Shown: positions 8,361 through 17,116 of the stretch, in pieces | Position numbering within the stretch: position 1 is the first letter of the stretch | Layout: every line of letters starts with the position of its first letter | Source: Caminibacter pacificus | GTDB taxonomy: Bacteria; Campylobacterota; Campylobacteria; Campylobacterales; Nautiliaceae | Direction: 5' to 3' | Assembly (NCBI RefSeq): GCF_003752135.1 | Contig: NZ_RJVK01000006.1 | Span: 28,406-92,405 of the forward strand | DNA length: 64,000 bases | Made by a program: the position numbers and the translations under genes | The notes under the pieces: model-generated | The model's database searches: none | Told to the model about the DNA's origin: nothing | What the model saw: the letters and a program-made list of their open reading frames with translations, nothing else

Positions 8361-8743
8361 TGTAGTTCCCCTACGACTTTTTTAAATTCTTCCTCAACCA
8401 CTTTTTTGAATAGCGCTTTGTAAAAGTCATTTGCATTCTTTTTTCCAACGTCCGCAAGCCCCTTTAGCATTTTGAGCTTCTTGATTGTTTCTTTGTCTTC
8501 CACTTCGTTAAGGGTAAATGAAATTCTTACGTTGTTTCCCTGAGCTATTTCTTTTAACTCTCTTTTTTTTACTTTATTTACAAAGTTCTTGATATTTTCA
8601 GGATTATTTATATCAAGCTCTTGAATATCCTCCGCAGTTACGAATTGCGGGTTTATTTCAGGAATTTTCCCGTCTTTTATTAGTTTGTTTATATACGCAC
8701 GAATTTCCTCTTTTGTGCTTGGCAATATTTCTTTGATATTCAT
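8357..8743 (-). CDS. hypothetical protein in the ssb operon
   Basis: A 128-residue, Lys/Glu-rich, helical, soluble protein without a recognised domain (starts MNIKEILPSTKEEIRAYINK). ATG preceded by AAAAGGAG. It lies 15 bases after the previous gene and overlaps the next by 4 bases, so it is in the same operon as ssb, suggesting a DNA-metabolism role by context only. Confidence 0.65.
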   Translation of the reverse strand: MNIKEILPSTKEEIRAYINKLIKDGKIPEINPQFVTAEDIQELDINNPENIKNFVNKVKKRELKEIAQGNNVRISFTLNEVEDKETIKKLKMLKGLADVGKKNANDFYKALFKKVVEEEFKKVVGELQ

Positions 8744-8758
8744 TTTTACTCCTTTTAA

Positions 8759-9343
8759 TTAAAATTGATATGGAATTTTAAAAACTTTTTCCTCATCGGT
8801 TCCGTTTATACTTAACTTAAGTATAACTTCTTTTTCTTTTATTTCCGATAAAATCCTCAACTTTTTTTCTGCAAGATATGCTAAAGTGGCAAAAATGATT
8901 ATTTCAGAAAAAATATCTGAATCAACGTCTAAAGTAATTTTATTTTCTAAAACAAGAGAAAAGAGTTGTGATGTTCTTTCGTCGTCGATAATTACGTTTT
9001 TGTTAAGAATATCGTTAATGTAATTTTTCTTTATAAAAGTTATGAAAAATAACTTAATAAGCTCCGGATTGCCTTTTATTTCAATACTTAATTTCTCAGG
9101 GTTATCAACATAGTATAGATTTGCTTCAGCAAAACTTCCGTCTTTGTACTCTTCCTTTAATTTTAATATATTTTCATCTTTTTGCTTTTCTAAGAAGTAA
9201 AGTTCTTGATATAAAAGAAAACTTAAATTTAATAACGTTCTGTTTCTATTTGATGTTTCAATGCCTAAGCCTATATCTATCTCTTTATTTTTTCTATCTA
9301 TGTTTATTTGAAGTAATTTGACTTTATTGTTTCTTTTTTCCAT
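8759..9343 (-). CDS. hypothetical protein, first gene of the ssb operon
   Basis: A 194-residue soluble protein of unknown family; beta-rich ends flank a helical centre (LSFLLYQELYFLEKQKDEN), and it ends DEEKVFKIPYQF. It is transcribed from a canonical promoter at 9372-9400, and is followed 15 bases later by the next operon gene. A leader AAGGGGTAAAT precedes the ATG. Confidence 0.65.
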   Translation of the reverse strand: MEKRNNKVKLLQINIDRKNKEIDIGLGIETSNRNRTLLNLSFLLYQELYFLEKQKDENILKLKEEYKDGSFAEANLYYVDNPEKLSIEIKGNPELIKLFFITFIKKNYINDILNKNVIIDDERTSQLFSLVLENKITLDVDSDIFSEIIIFATLAYLAEKKLRILSEIKEKEVILKLSINGTDEEKVFKIPYQF

Positions 9344-9371
9344 ATTTACCCCTTAAACTTTTATTTATATG

Positions 9372-9400
9372 ATTATAAATAATAATCGTCATATATTCAA
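9372..9400 (-). promoter_or_regulatory. sigma-70 promoter of the ssb operon
   Basis: On the reverse strand TTGAAT (9400-9395), 17 bases, TATAAT (9377-9372), about 29 bases before the ATG at 9343. It does not belong to the AGAAAAGTT class. Confidence 0.7.
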
Positions 9401-9481
9401 GATAGATTATAAAAATTAAAGATAAGTTTTTATAATATAAAAAACATTTTTTATGTTTTAGGGGTAAAACTACCTATAAAA

Positions 9482-9512
9482 AATTAAAGATAAGTAATAC
9501 TTATCTTTAATT
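9482..9512. promoter_or_regulatory. 31-bp near-perfect palindrome plus a third half-site (operator candidate)
   Basis: Arms of 15 bp (AATTAAAGATAAGTA) around one central base at 9482-9512; a third copy of AATTAAAGATAAGT lies at 9414-9427, 68 bases to the left. They sit between the divergent genes starting at 9343 and 9616, so a dimeric repressor site is likely. The element could also fold as an RNA hairpin, though the T-run after it is short. Confidence 0.55.
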
Positions 9513-9615
9513 TTGTATGATTTTTTGATATTATTTGTCTGTTAGAGTATTTTTTAGACGTTTCAAAAGTTACCTAAAGCTTAATTTTTAACAAAACCGA
9601 ACTAAAAGGAGAAAA

Positions 9616-9813
9616 ATGAACGAAATTGTAGAAAAAGCAATTAAGTCACCTATTTTTCAAGAATTAATCGCTGTTGCCGATAATGTAGAGTATAAAGGCA
9701 ATAAGGTGATTTTTAAACGATTAAGAGAAAAACCGAAAATAACACCGATTAAGAATCGATTACCTGTTAAATATGTAGTTTATCACAAAAACGACTTAAT
9801 GCTTATCTTTTAA
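9616..9813 (+). CDS. small basic hypothetical protein
   Basis: A 65-residue soluble protein (starts MNEIVEKAIKSPIFQELIAV) with a basic middle (FKRLREKPKITPIKNRLP). AAAAGGAG lies 5 bases before the ATG. It is divergent from the ssb operon and downstream of the palindrome, so it is a candidate product of that control region, possibly the regulator; no helix-turn-helix was recognised. Confidence 0.6.
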   Translation: MNEIVEKAIKSPIFQELIAVADNVEYKGNKVIFKRLREKPKITPIKNRLPVKYVVYHKNDLMLIF

Positions 9814-9857
9814 CCGATTTTTTGCGGAAAGAAAACAAAAAAGAAAAAGGACGCAAA

Positions 9858-10478
9858 ATGAAAAAACAAACAAAAAAAGAACTTGCGCTGCTGTTTGCAG
9901 CGTATGTATTTATTAACAGAGGTTTGGAAATAGCCGAGGTTAAAGAAGAGGATGTTAAAATTATGGACGAATATTCGCTTAAAGTAATAAATATCTTCCA
10001 AAAACTTAAAAAACTCTCCCCTACTTTTCATAATAGAGAGTTAGTATTCTATTATTACAAACGCTTATATTTACTTGAAGACAAACCGGTAAATATAGCT
10101 CCGTTGGTTTTAGGGCTATTTCTATTAAGAACATATCTCGAGTTAAGAGAAGAAACTAAATATATAAATGTAGCAAGCAAAAAAGAAGTTGAAAGAATTA
10201 TCAGGGAAGTCTCAAAAGATTATGAGATAAAACCTGAAGACGTCAGACTTGCCTATGAGTTTGCTACGGCTTTTCTCCCTGAGAAAGCCGGTTTAATTGA
10301 ATTTAAAAAAATTACTAAAAGACTTTTTGGGATTGAGTTTATTAAAAACCTGAATTTTACTATCGAGATGATTGAAAAATACAAAAAGGGTCTTAAAATT
10401 ACCCAAGAGGCTATTCTAAAAGCTAAAAAAGCTACCGAAGAATTTTTTAACCCTATGTCTTGTATTAATATTTTCTAA
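9858..10478 (+). CDS. helical hypothetical protein
   Basis: ATG at 9858 chosen over the longer TTG frame because AAAAAGG lies 7 bases in front; 206 residues. Soluble, helical, Lys/Glu-rich, with a hydrophobic stretch near residue 80 (IAPLVLGLFLLRTYLEL). Family unknown. A rho-independent terminator follows at 10511-10530. The leader AACAAAAAAGAAAAAGGACG is repeated at 20175-20198 without a gene behind it. Confidence 0.6.
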   Translation: MKKQTKKELALLFAAYVFINRGLEIAEVKEEDVKIMDEYSLKVINIFQKLKKLSPTFHNRELVFYYYKRLYLLEDKPVNIAPLVLGLFLLRTYLELREETKYINVASKKEVERIIREVSKDYEIKPEDVRLAYEFATAFLPEKAGLIEFKKITKRLFGIEFIKNLNFTIEMIEKYKKGLKITQEAILKAKKATEEFFNPMSCINIF

Positions 10479-10510
10479 AGAGAATTTTTATTTTCCAGCC
10501 GTTATTAATT

Positions 10511-10530
10511 GCTCCTCTTTGGAGCTTTTT
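10511..10530 (+). terminator. rho-independent terminator
   Basis: GCTCC, five-base loop, GGAGC, then TTTTT, 33 bases after the stop at 10478. Confidence 0.8.
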
Positions 10531-10600
10531 ATGAGTGATAAAATCGACGAAAAAACGTTTATAGAAATTAATTATTCTACTTGTTAAAAAAGGAGGGAAA

Positions 10601-10834
10601 ATGACAATATTTGGATATGATATTGATGTGGTTATGAAAGCCTCTTTATTACTTGGGTGGGTCATTGTATCCACCTTGTTTTTAATTTATGCAAATCATA
10701 ACTATTTAAACAATCTTTATTGGTATAAAAAGGGATATCATTATTATAAAAATAAAGTAAAAATATGGGCGGGATTAAACTTTTTTGCATTATTATGTGT
10801 AATATCTTCAATAGTTTTAATTGCAATTAGTTAA
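10601..10834 (+). CDS. small two-pass membrane protein
   Basis: A 77-residue protein with hydrophobic segments at about 12-29 and 54-76 and a basic, Tyr-rich loop between them. AAAAGGAGG precedes the ATG. It ends 13 bases before the recombinase gene, so the two are likely co-transcribed. No family recognised. Confidence 0.6.
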   Translation: MTIFGYDIDVVMKASLLLGWVIVSTLFLIYANHNYLNNLYWYKKGYHYYKNKVKIWAGLNFFALLCVISSIVLIAIS

Positions 10835-10847
10835 GTAAAGGATAATA

Positions 10848-11768
10848 ATGCTTGAACAGCAAATCGATTCTTTTATCAAAGAGTGTCATATTAAAGGGCT
10901 CTCTCATAACACCATTAAAAGATATGAGAGAGTTTTGCACAATTTTAATGAATTTTTATATGAATATGCCGGAGAAAGAGATATTAAAGATATTACCATA
11001 AACGACTTAGAGCCGTTTTTAGTTAAGGAGTATATATTTAAACTCCAAAAAAAAGGCATTTCAAATTCTTCTGTAAAAAACGAGTATGATATTATCAAGT
11101 TATTTATTAGACATATTGTCGAAAATTACGATATTAATTTTGATTTTTCTAAACTTAAAATAAATATTAAAAATCCCCATAAAATCAAACCTCACCTTAC
11201 TAAGAACGAATATGAAAAAGTCTTAAATGCCTTAAAGGAAAAACTAAGAAAGACTAAAAGCCTTAACGTTTTTTCTACGTTTTTAACTATTTATATACTC
11301 GCCTTAACGGGTATGAGAGCCGAAGAGCTTATAAAAATGAAAAAAAATAACATCTCTATTGATGACGAATGGTTCTTAAAATTAAAGATTAAAGGAAAAG
11401 GGGGCAAAGAAAGAGAAAATTTTATATTATTAGAAAATATAGAAGAATTTTTAGAAAAATATGAGAGATTGAAAAAAAAAGAAAATATATTCGAAAATGA
11501 ATATTTTATAGTAAATAAAAAAAACAAACCTTTAAAATATAATAATCTCTACGTAACAAATAATAAGTTTCTGTTGAAATTAGGAATTGATAAAAATAAA
11601 AAAGGACTACATTTATACCGCCGGACTTTCGGAATGTTAAAACTTCAAGAGGGGCACGATATCGCCGCAATAAGTGAATGGCTCGGTCACCACAATATAG
11701 GAGTGACTCACAAATATTATGCGAGAGCGAATGAAATAGGAAAAAAACGACTTATCTTAAAAAATTAA
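10848..11768 (+). CDS. tyrosine recombinase (XerC/D or integrase family)
   Basis: A 306-residue protein with an N-terminal SAM-like core-binding domain (residues 1-105, ...GLSHNTIKRYERVLHNFNEF) and a catalytic domain. Catalytic positions seen: Arg157 in TGMRAEEL, the beta-hairpin Lys in KGKGGKER, His255 and Arg258 in HLYRRTF, the LGHHN motif, and nucleophile Tyr290 (THKYY). The second His of the usual HxxRH box is Arg259. It could resolve plasmid dimers or act on invertible or integrating DNA; it is the only recombinase seen and the window carries two long inverted repeats. Its 3' end overlaps the convergent transfer operon by 17 bases. Confidence 0.85.
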   Translation: MLEQQIDSFIKECHIKGLSHNTIKRYERVLHNFNEFLYEYAGERDIKDITINDLEPFLVKEYIFKLQKKGISNSSVKNEYDIIKLFIRHIVENYDINFDFSKLKINIKNPHKIKPHLTKNEYEKVLNALKEKLRKTKSLNVFSTFLTIYILALTGMRAEELIKMKKNNISIDDEWFLKLKIKGKGGKERENFILLENIEEFLEKYERLKKKENIFENEYFIVNKKNKPLKYNNLYVTNNKFLLKLGIDKNKKGLHLYRRTFGMLKLQEGHDIAAISEWLGHHNIGVTHKYYARANEIGKKRLILKN

Positions 11769-12576
11769 TATCGACAATATCTTCTAAAAAAACTTGTTTA
11801 TCTATTTTTAGTTTTTCAAAAAACTCTCTTCTCTTTTCGTCTTCTTTAAAAATGCTCTTATATACTTCAAATACCGCATTTATTATATTGTCTTCTTTTA
11901 GAAGAGTTTTTTGAATTTGATGAGTGTTTATAAAAACTTGAGGTATATCTTTAAGTATTTGCTCGTTAAAGTTTTGTTGTATTGTGATTATTTCATCTCT
12001 CTTTTTTTTCTTTTTCAAGTTTTCAAAATAATCACTCTCTTCAAGTTCTTCAAGAAGCTCATTTATAAAGCTTTTAGCCGATTTTCTGAGCTCTTTTTCC
12101 GATTTGTATGTAAAGAATTCATCAAGTACTTTTTCGATATCGTCTTCTTCTATCTTGTTAAAGTTAATTTCAAAAAAATTTCTAAAATGTTTCAATTCCT
12201 TTTTAACATCTTCCGGGAGTTTTTCGAATTGCTCTTTTGGGGTTAGTTCTTTTTCTTTTTCCGTTTCCTCAGGGGTGTTTTCTTTATTTTTTACAATTTC
12301 CTTATTTTCCGCTTCAATTTTTTTGTTGTTTTCTTTTTTTACTTCCTTATTCTCCTTAGGATTGTCTTCTTGTTGAGATGTTTGTTTAGTTTTTTCTTTA
12401 TTGTCTTCTTTAATGTTTTGTTGAGGTTGAGGTTGAGGTTTAGGCTTTTCTTTCGTTTTTTCTTCTTTTTTAATTGCTTTTGCTATATCTTGAATGGAAA
12501 AGGTAACTTTTTCTTTTAATTTTTTATCTTCTTGTATCTCTTGCCCTTTTGTTTTGTCTAAGGTTTTAATCGCCAT
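11752..12576 (-). CDS. charged cytoplasmic protein, last gene of a transfer operon
   Basis: A 274-residue protein: residues about 35-125 are low-complexity (Lys, Glu, Pro, Gln, Asn, with PKPQPQPQQN), the rest is helical and acidic. No enzyme motif. It overlaps the upstream small membrane-protein gene by 11 bases and ends the reverse operon. A cytoplasmic accessory or adaptor role in transfer is suggested by place only. Confidence 0.6.
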   Translation of the reverse strand: MAIKTLDKTKGQEIQEDKKLKEKVTFSIQDIAKAIKKEEKTKEKPKPQPQPQQNIKEDNKEKTKQTSQQEDNPKENKEVKKENNKKIEAENKEIVKNKENTPEETEKEKELTPKEQFEKLPEDVKKELKHFRNFFEINFNKIEEDDIEKVLDEFFTYKSEKELRKSAKSFINELLEELEESDYFENLKKKKKRDEIITIQQNFNEQILKDIPQVFINTHQIQKTLLKEDNIINAVFEVYKSIFKEDEKRREFFEKLKIDKQVFLEDIVDINFLR

Positions 12577-12838
12577 TTTTGTTTCCTTTTAGAAAATTCA
12601 TAATTTTTTTTACTAAAAAGATGTTTTTCTTATCAGTATATATATAAGAAAAGTTTCTATATAGAATTAAAAAAAGCCAAGAGCTTATTAGCATTGCAAA
12701 AGGAAAGAATAAAACTTTAAACGATAAATAAGCGATTATTAAAAAAATAACTCCCTCTTTTGTTAAAAAGAAATATCCTATAGAGAGTTTTTTCTTATAT
12801 TGTGTTTTATATAAAAACTCTCTAAATTTATCTTGCAT
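12566..12838 (-). CDS. small inner-membrane T4SS protein (IcmT/TraK- or VirB3-like size and layout)
   Basis: A 90-residue protein with one long hydrophobic region at about residues 28-60 that can form two membrane passes, and basic ends. It sits directly after the VirB8/DotI-like gene with a 3-base gap. In I-type systems a protein of this size and topology is IcmT/TraK, in others VirB3; sequence alone does not decide. Confidence 0.55.
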   Translation of the reverse strand: MQDKFREFLYKTQYKKKLSIGYFFLTKEGVIFLIIAYLSFKVLFFPFAMLISSWLFLILYRNFSYIYTDKKNIFLVKKIMNFLKGNKNGD

Positions 12839-12841
12839 ATT

Positions 12842-13564
12842 TTACCTTTTAGTGATAATAGGGATATTGATTTCCGTAAATTTAAGCCCAAAAGGATTAT
12901 CTATATTTCCGTATCTAACGACGTTAAAAAACCCTTTGGCTTTTACGTTAAAGCTAACTTTTTTACTTCTCCATTTATTCAGAGTTGTAAGCTCTTTATA
13001 ATAGGCATTTACTATCGCATAATAAGTTATATTAATGGTAAAATTACCTTTTTTATCGACGTTGTAAAGGTTGATTTTATAATCATATACTCTAACATAT
13101 TCAGGGTATTCGTCCTCGTTTATCAATTCAAAAATGTTTTTAGCATAATTCTGAATAATTTTTTTGTTTATAAGATAAGGCAAAAATGTCTTAAACGGCG
13201 TATATTTTTTAATCATATCTTCATAAGAAGTATAATTTACCTTAAACCCCTTAGAAACCGAAACTAAATCTTGAATTAAATGCTCTTGAATAAGATTTTT
13301 AACGTATAAAGCAACTCTTTTATCCGAATAAAATACCGGTTGTTTTTTAAGAGCTACAATATTGCCCGTACTCGAGATAAATATAACTTTTCCCAAATCC
13401 TTTTTAACATAACTTAACGTTTCTTGATTTTTATCCAGCAAATCCCCTATTTTTGAATTAAGGTATAAGAAAGTAACGACAATCATTATAGTAGTTATCC
13501 ACGCGTTTGTCGTAAAAAATTTGATTACTTTTTTGTTAAAGTTTTCCATATTACTAAGTTTCAT
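12842..13564 (-). CDS. DotI/TraM (VirB8-like) T4SS inner-membrane protein
   Basis: A 240-residue protein with a short cytoplasmic N terminus, a single membrane segment (about residues 20-36) and a periplasmic domain of about 190 residues ending NPFGLKFTEINIPIITKR. This layout and ending match DotI/IcmL and TraM of I-type systems, whose periplasmic domain has the VirB8 fold and forms part of the inner-membrane channel. It lies between topB and a small membrane protein in the same operon. Confidence 0.6.
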   Translation of the reverse strand: MKLSNMENFNKKVIKFFTTNAWITTIMIVVTFLYLNSKIGDLLDKNQETLSYVKKDLGKVIFISSTGNIVALKKQPVFYSDKRVALYVKNLIQEHLIQDLVSVSKGFKVNYTSYEDMIKKYTPFKTFLPYLINKKIIQNYAKNIFELINEDEYPEYVRVYDYKINLYNVDKKGNFTINITYYAIVNAYYKELTTLNKWRSKKVSFNVKAKGFFNVVRYGNIDNPFGLKFTEINIPIITKR

Positions 13565-13578
13565 TTTTCTCCTTTTTT

Positions 13579-15696
13579 TTAGAAAATGAATTTTATTTTT
13601 CCGTTTTCAAGTTCCACTTTAGTTTTAACTCTTTTTTGTTTTTGTTTATAAAAAACGTCGATTTTGACGGATTTCCCCTCAAGCAATTTCTTGAAATTTG
13701 AGGGTGTGAGTTTGTAAGAGATTTTTTCTGTATCTACCTTATAAGGAATATAAAAATCACAGCTACCTTGATTTTCCCAGCCGTTTTCGGTTTTTACGAT
13801 TTTTCTATTCTCGCATATAAAAGCGTTTTTTCCGGCTAAAACATTGCCTTTACATTTAGGACATTTACCTATATTCCTTGAGTCTTGAGCAAGCTTTGAG
13901 AGTTCTTCTGCGTTTTTGTCTATTGAATTTTTAATAAGCTCAAATGTTTTTTTAATAATTTCGTTTCTCTTAATAAAAGCTTCCTGTAAAGTGATTTTTT
14001 TATCAGTTAAAGCTTGTAATATCTCCTCTTCAAACTGATTAATAATATATACCGCTTCTTGGGGGATAAGTTTGATAAATTCAATCGCAAACTTAGTCGC
14101 AAAAAGTTTATTTTTACTTATTTCTACAAATGGTCTTTCTTTGTCCGTAACTTTGTTAAAAAGTGACTTATAAGTCGATTCGGCACCTATGTTTTTTTTC
14201 TTCATAACATCTAAGATTGAGCGTGTGGTATATAAACTCGGCGGTTTGGTATAGTCTTTAATAATAATTGTTTCTTCAGGTACTATTATGCTGTTTTCAA
14301 GGTTTTGAGGGTTTTGGATTTTACTTTTTCTTTTCTCTTCTCCGTAAATTTCCTTATATCCCAACGAAATGTCGCTTATTTCTTTTAGTTCTACCTCAAC
14401 ACCCTCAACTTCTCCTTTAATGGTAATTGTTTTAGTTATGGGATTTGGCATAAATATACTAAGTAGTCTTTTTGCCGCTAAATCAAACACAATTTTTTCA
14501 TCTTTTGAGAGTTTGCTTATATCAATTCCCGCTCTTGCAACCGTGCAGGGAGTGTGATTGATTTTTAACTTTTCAGCCATCTCCTCGGGGTACCATAACC
14601 CTTTTTTCTTCAAGTCAGGGTCGATTTCCACTCCGTAGAGTTTAGCGTAATAGCTCGCTATCTTTTGTTGTTCGGCAAAGTTATTTTCGGGCATCATATT
14701 TTTACTATCCGTTCTCGGGTATGTGAGGATATTATTAAGATACATTTGCTCAAGCAGTCCTTTTTTTTCATCAAGCAGTGAAAACGGGTCTTTTTTTAAT
14801 ATTTTTGATGCGTCTTTTGCAAGGTCACTCCCGTCATACCACTTAAGCGGAGGCTCTTCTTTTTGTTTTATCTCAACTTTTTTAATTTTTATAGGTTTTT
14901 CATCTATTTTTTGCGCTATTTCATAAACTTTGTTTTGGTCGTATTTTACCTCATCAGGTAGTTTTACCACAAACTCACCCAAATCGGTTTTTAACTTTAT
15001 ATTAAAAAACGTTTTTTTATCGTGCTGGAGATATTCTATAGTTCTTTTAACAATTAAATCGACTAAACGGGTTTGAGCTGTCCCAAACGATACTTTTTTA
15101 TCCATTTTACCGATAAGATACCTTGAAGCGTTTATCCCTACCCCGTAGTTTAAATCACCTTTTAAAAGTGCCCTATTAGCCATTAGATGATATTCACTTA
15201 GTCTTTTTTTATCGTGCAGATTGTCTAACGCCCATTCAAGCTCTTTTTTAAGAGCCTCTTTAGATAAGTTGTCCGTTCTGACAAAACCGCCGAGTTTATT
15301 TATCGTCTTTGTATATAAAAGTATCTCTTTACTGATACTTTTACCCTCATCGTCAGGGTCGGTTGCGTCAAGGATAATATCACACCCGAACAATAGATTT
15401 TTTAAGTCTCTATAAATTGAAAGTTTGTCCGGGTCCGGTTTTCTTGGGTAAAAATTATCTTCCGGAGGCAGGAAAGGGAGATAGTCTATATGATTTTTAT
15501 ATGCTCCCTCAAACTTCTTATCAAACTCTTTTAAGTCGGGTATTCCGAAAATATGCCCCGCAAGGGCAAAAATAGTTATTTCATACTCTCCGTATTTTCC
15601 GACTATCGCTCTTCCTAAATTTTTAGGAGAGCCTATTATTTCGCTAAATATCGCTTTTTGTGAGGGTTTTTCGCACAATAGTAGTATTTTTTTCAT
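13579..15696 (-). CDS. topB: type IA DNA topoisomerase (TopB / topoisomerase III)
   Basis: A 705-residue enzyme (ATG 15696 preferred to GTG 15702, since AAGGG sits at the right distance). TOPRIM landmarks LLCEKPSQ (start) and DATDPDDEGKSI (about 110), active-site tyrosine in LTYPRTDS (about residue 326), and a zinc-ribbon remnant CPKCKG...C...C near the C terminus. It relaxes or decatenates single-stranded or precatenated plasmid DNA; TopB-like enzymes are common on conjugative plasmids. It is placed inside a T4SS operon between exported-protein genes and the VirB8-like gene. Confidence 0.93.
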   Translation of the reverse strand: MKKILLLCEKPSQKAIFSEIIGSPKNLGRAIVGKYGEYEITIFALAGHIFGIPDLKEFDKKFEGAYKNHIDYLPFLPPEDNFYPRKPDPDKLSIYRDLKNLLFGCDIILDATDPDDEGKSISKEILLYTKTINKLGGFVRTDNLSKEALKKELEWALDNLHDKKRLSEYHLMANRALLKGDLNYGVGINASRYLIGKMDKKVSFGTAQTRLVDLIVKRTIEYLQHDKKTFFNIKLKTDLGEFVVKLPDEVKYDQNKVYEIAQKIDEKPIKIKKVEIKQKEEPPLKWYDGSDLAKDASKILKKDPFSLLDEKKGLLEQMYLNNILTYPRTDSKNMMPENNFAEQQKIASYYAKLYGVEIDPDLKKKGLWYPEEMAEKLKINHTPCTVARAGIDISKLSKDEKIVFDLAAKRLLSIFMPNPITKTITIKGEVEGVEVELKEISDISLGYKEIYGEEKRKSKIQNPQNLENSIIVPEETIIIKDYTKPPSLYTTRSILDVMKKKNIGAESTYKSLFNKVTDKERPFVEISKNKLFATKFAIEFIKLIPQEAVYIINQFEEEILQALTDKKITLQEAFIKRNEIIKKTFELIKNSIDKNAEELSKLAQDSRNIGKCPKCKGNVLAGKNAFICENRKIVKTENGWENQGSCDFYIPYKVDTEKISYKLTPSNFKKLLEGKSVKIDVFYKQKQKRVKTKVELENGKIKFIF

Positions 15697-15704
15697 ACCC
15701 ACCC

Positions 15705-16379
15705 TTAGAAATAATCTTTTCCGAGTTTAAAGTTATGTTGTTTTAAGAATCTTAAGGCGTCTTTTTGTGAGTCGAAAAGTACTTTAAGGCGCTTTGTTTT
15801 AGGGTCTATCGAATAGACTAAATTTGCTTCATTTAATACTTTTCTATAAAAGGCGGTATTTGGGAATTCGTAAAATACAATTTTTTTCTCATCGTCAGGC
15901 AGTTTAGGGAGCTTCGGGACTGCTTCAAGCTCATTATTTACTATTGCGTTCGTTACCGGAGAATCCTCAACGTATTTAGGCGGGTTTGGCATAGGCGCGT
16001 TTGCCTCATAGCCGTTTGGCAGAGTTGGGATAAATACAATATCTTGAGGACTTAAAGGTTTCTCAATTTGACAACCTTTTACCACTATTCTAACATTTCC
16101 GTTATCATCCGTAACCTGATAAACCTCCGGATAAGTAATTTTTTGTTTGTAGATAAGATACTTACCAGCCTCATACGCTTTTATTTTAGCCATATACTCT
16201 TTGATTTTGCGTTCTGCGTACAATAATGCATCTCTATAACCTTTTTGATATCCGTCTTTGTAACCGACTTTATAACCTTGAGTATAAAAGAATTTTTCAG
16301 CTTCCGCACTTAGAGGCTTATCGCTTTTTGCATATAAAAAAGCACTCATTACGGCTGAAATTAATAGTAATTTTTTCAT
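15705..16379 (-). CDS. exported protein with GY repeats
   Basis: ATG 16379 is favoured (AAGGAG 5 bases upstream), giving 224 residues. A signal peptide (MKKLLLISAVMSAFLYA) is followed by four spaced GY pairs in GYKVGYKDGYQKGYRDAL and a helix ending AYEAGKYLIYKQKITYPEVY, then a Pro-rich stretch and a C-terminal alpha/beta module. The helix followed by a P/YQV strand recalls DotC/TraI periplasmic proteins weakly. Probably a periplasmic or outer-membrane T4SS part. Confidence 0.6.
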   Translation of the reverse strand: MKKLLLISAVMSAFLYAKSDKPLSAEAEKFFYTQGYKVGYKDGYQKGYRDALLYAERKIKEYMAKIKAYEAGKYLIYKQKITYPEVYQVTDDNGNVRIVVKGCQIEKPLSPQDIVFIPTLPNGYEANAPMPNPPKYVEDSPVTNAIVNNELEAVPKLPKLPDDEKKIVFYEFPNTAFYRKVLNEANLVYSIDPKTKRLKVLFDSQKDALRFLKQHNFKLGKDYF

Positions 16380-16388
16380 AATCACTCC

Positions 16389-17102
16389 TTATTTTTGTTG
16401 TTGTAATATGGTAATTGCGTCGTTAAATATTTCTCTTAGCTTAGTCATATATTCAAATTGACTGAGTGTTATAGGTAAGTTTGTTATATTCATTGCGTTT
16501 GATGTCTTCACAATTGTGTAAAGGGAGCCCATAGAAGCTTCTATTAAAGTAAATAAAATAACGATAAAAAGTGTTGAATAAAATGCTCTTGTAAAAAAAC
16601 AATCAAAATTTATATTAGATGTTGAATTATCAAGCGATGTTCTACATTTAACGTAGGACACTGAAAATACAAAGATAACTAACCCTACAGATATAACTTC
16701 GAAAATTATAAATAATAAATATTCAATCAGAATAATTGTCGTTAATGTTATAGCTTCGTTTTTAACGGTAGGGTCTGTAAAATTTGAAATTATCTCATTA
16801 AACAGCTCAGGCGTCCATTTTGTTGTAAAAAAATAATAAATTCCTTTTGCAATATAAGGGGATTGTGTCGCGATAATAATTAAAATAATAAACGCACTTG
16901 TTAAGGTAATAATAGAGAGCGAATAAATCACACTTCTTGCTAAAACACCCTCAAGTTTCATTTGTTCGTTATTAGCGTCCGTTCCTTGCTTGTATTGATA
17001 ATAAAAATATCCGCTTATGGCAAGTACCGGAAAAATTACTAACACCAAACTCAATCCGCCATATAAGGCGATTGAAGTTAAATCGTCTATCGAAAAGTTC
17101 AT
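16389..17102 (-). CDS. polytopic inner-membrane protein of the transfer operon
   Basis: A 237-residue protein with four to five membrane segments (about 10-35, 55-80, 115-150, 165-190). The family is not recognised. It lies between two exported-protein genes with 9-14 base gaps, so it is likely a T4SS membrane component. Confidence 0.6.
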   Translation of the reverse strand: MNFSIDDLTSIALYGGLSLVLVIFPVLAISGYFYYQYKQGTDANNEQMKLEGVLARSVIYSLSIITLTSAFIILIIIATQSPYIAKGIYYFFTTKWTPELFNEIISNFTDPTVKNEAITLTTIILIEYLLFIIFEVISVGLVIFVFSVSYVKCRTSLDNSTSNINFDCFFTRAFYSTLFIVILFTLIEASMGSLYTIVKTSNAMNITNLPITLSQFEYMTKLREIFNDAITILQQQK

Positions 17103-17116
17103 TTTTTACCTGCTCC

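Noticed and set aside
10530..10586. 18-codon forward frame MSDKIDEKTFIEINYSTC
   Set aside because: Begins within the T-run of a terminator and has no ribosome site; too short to support.
11911..12376. Forward Ser/Phe-rich frames
   Set aside because: Antisense shadow of the Lys/Glu-rich reverse gene 11752-12576.
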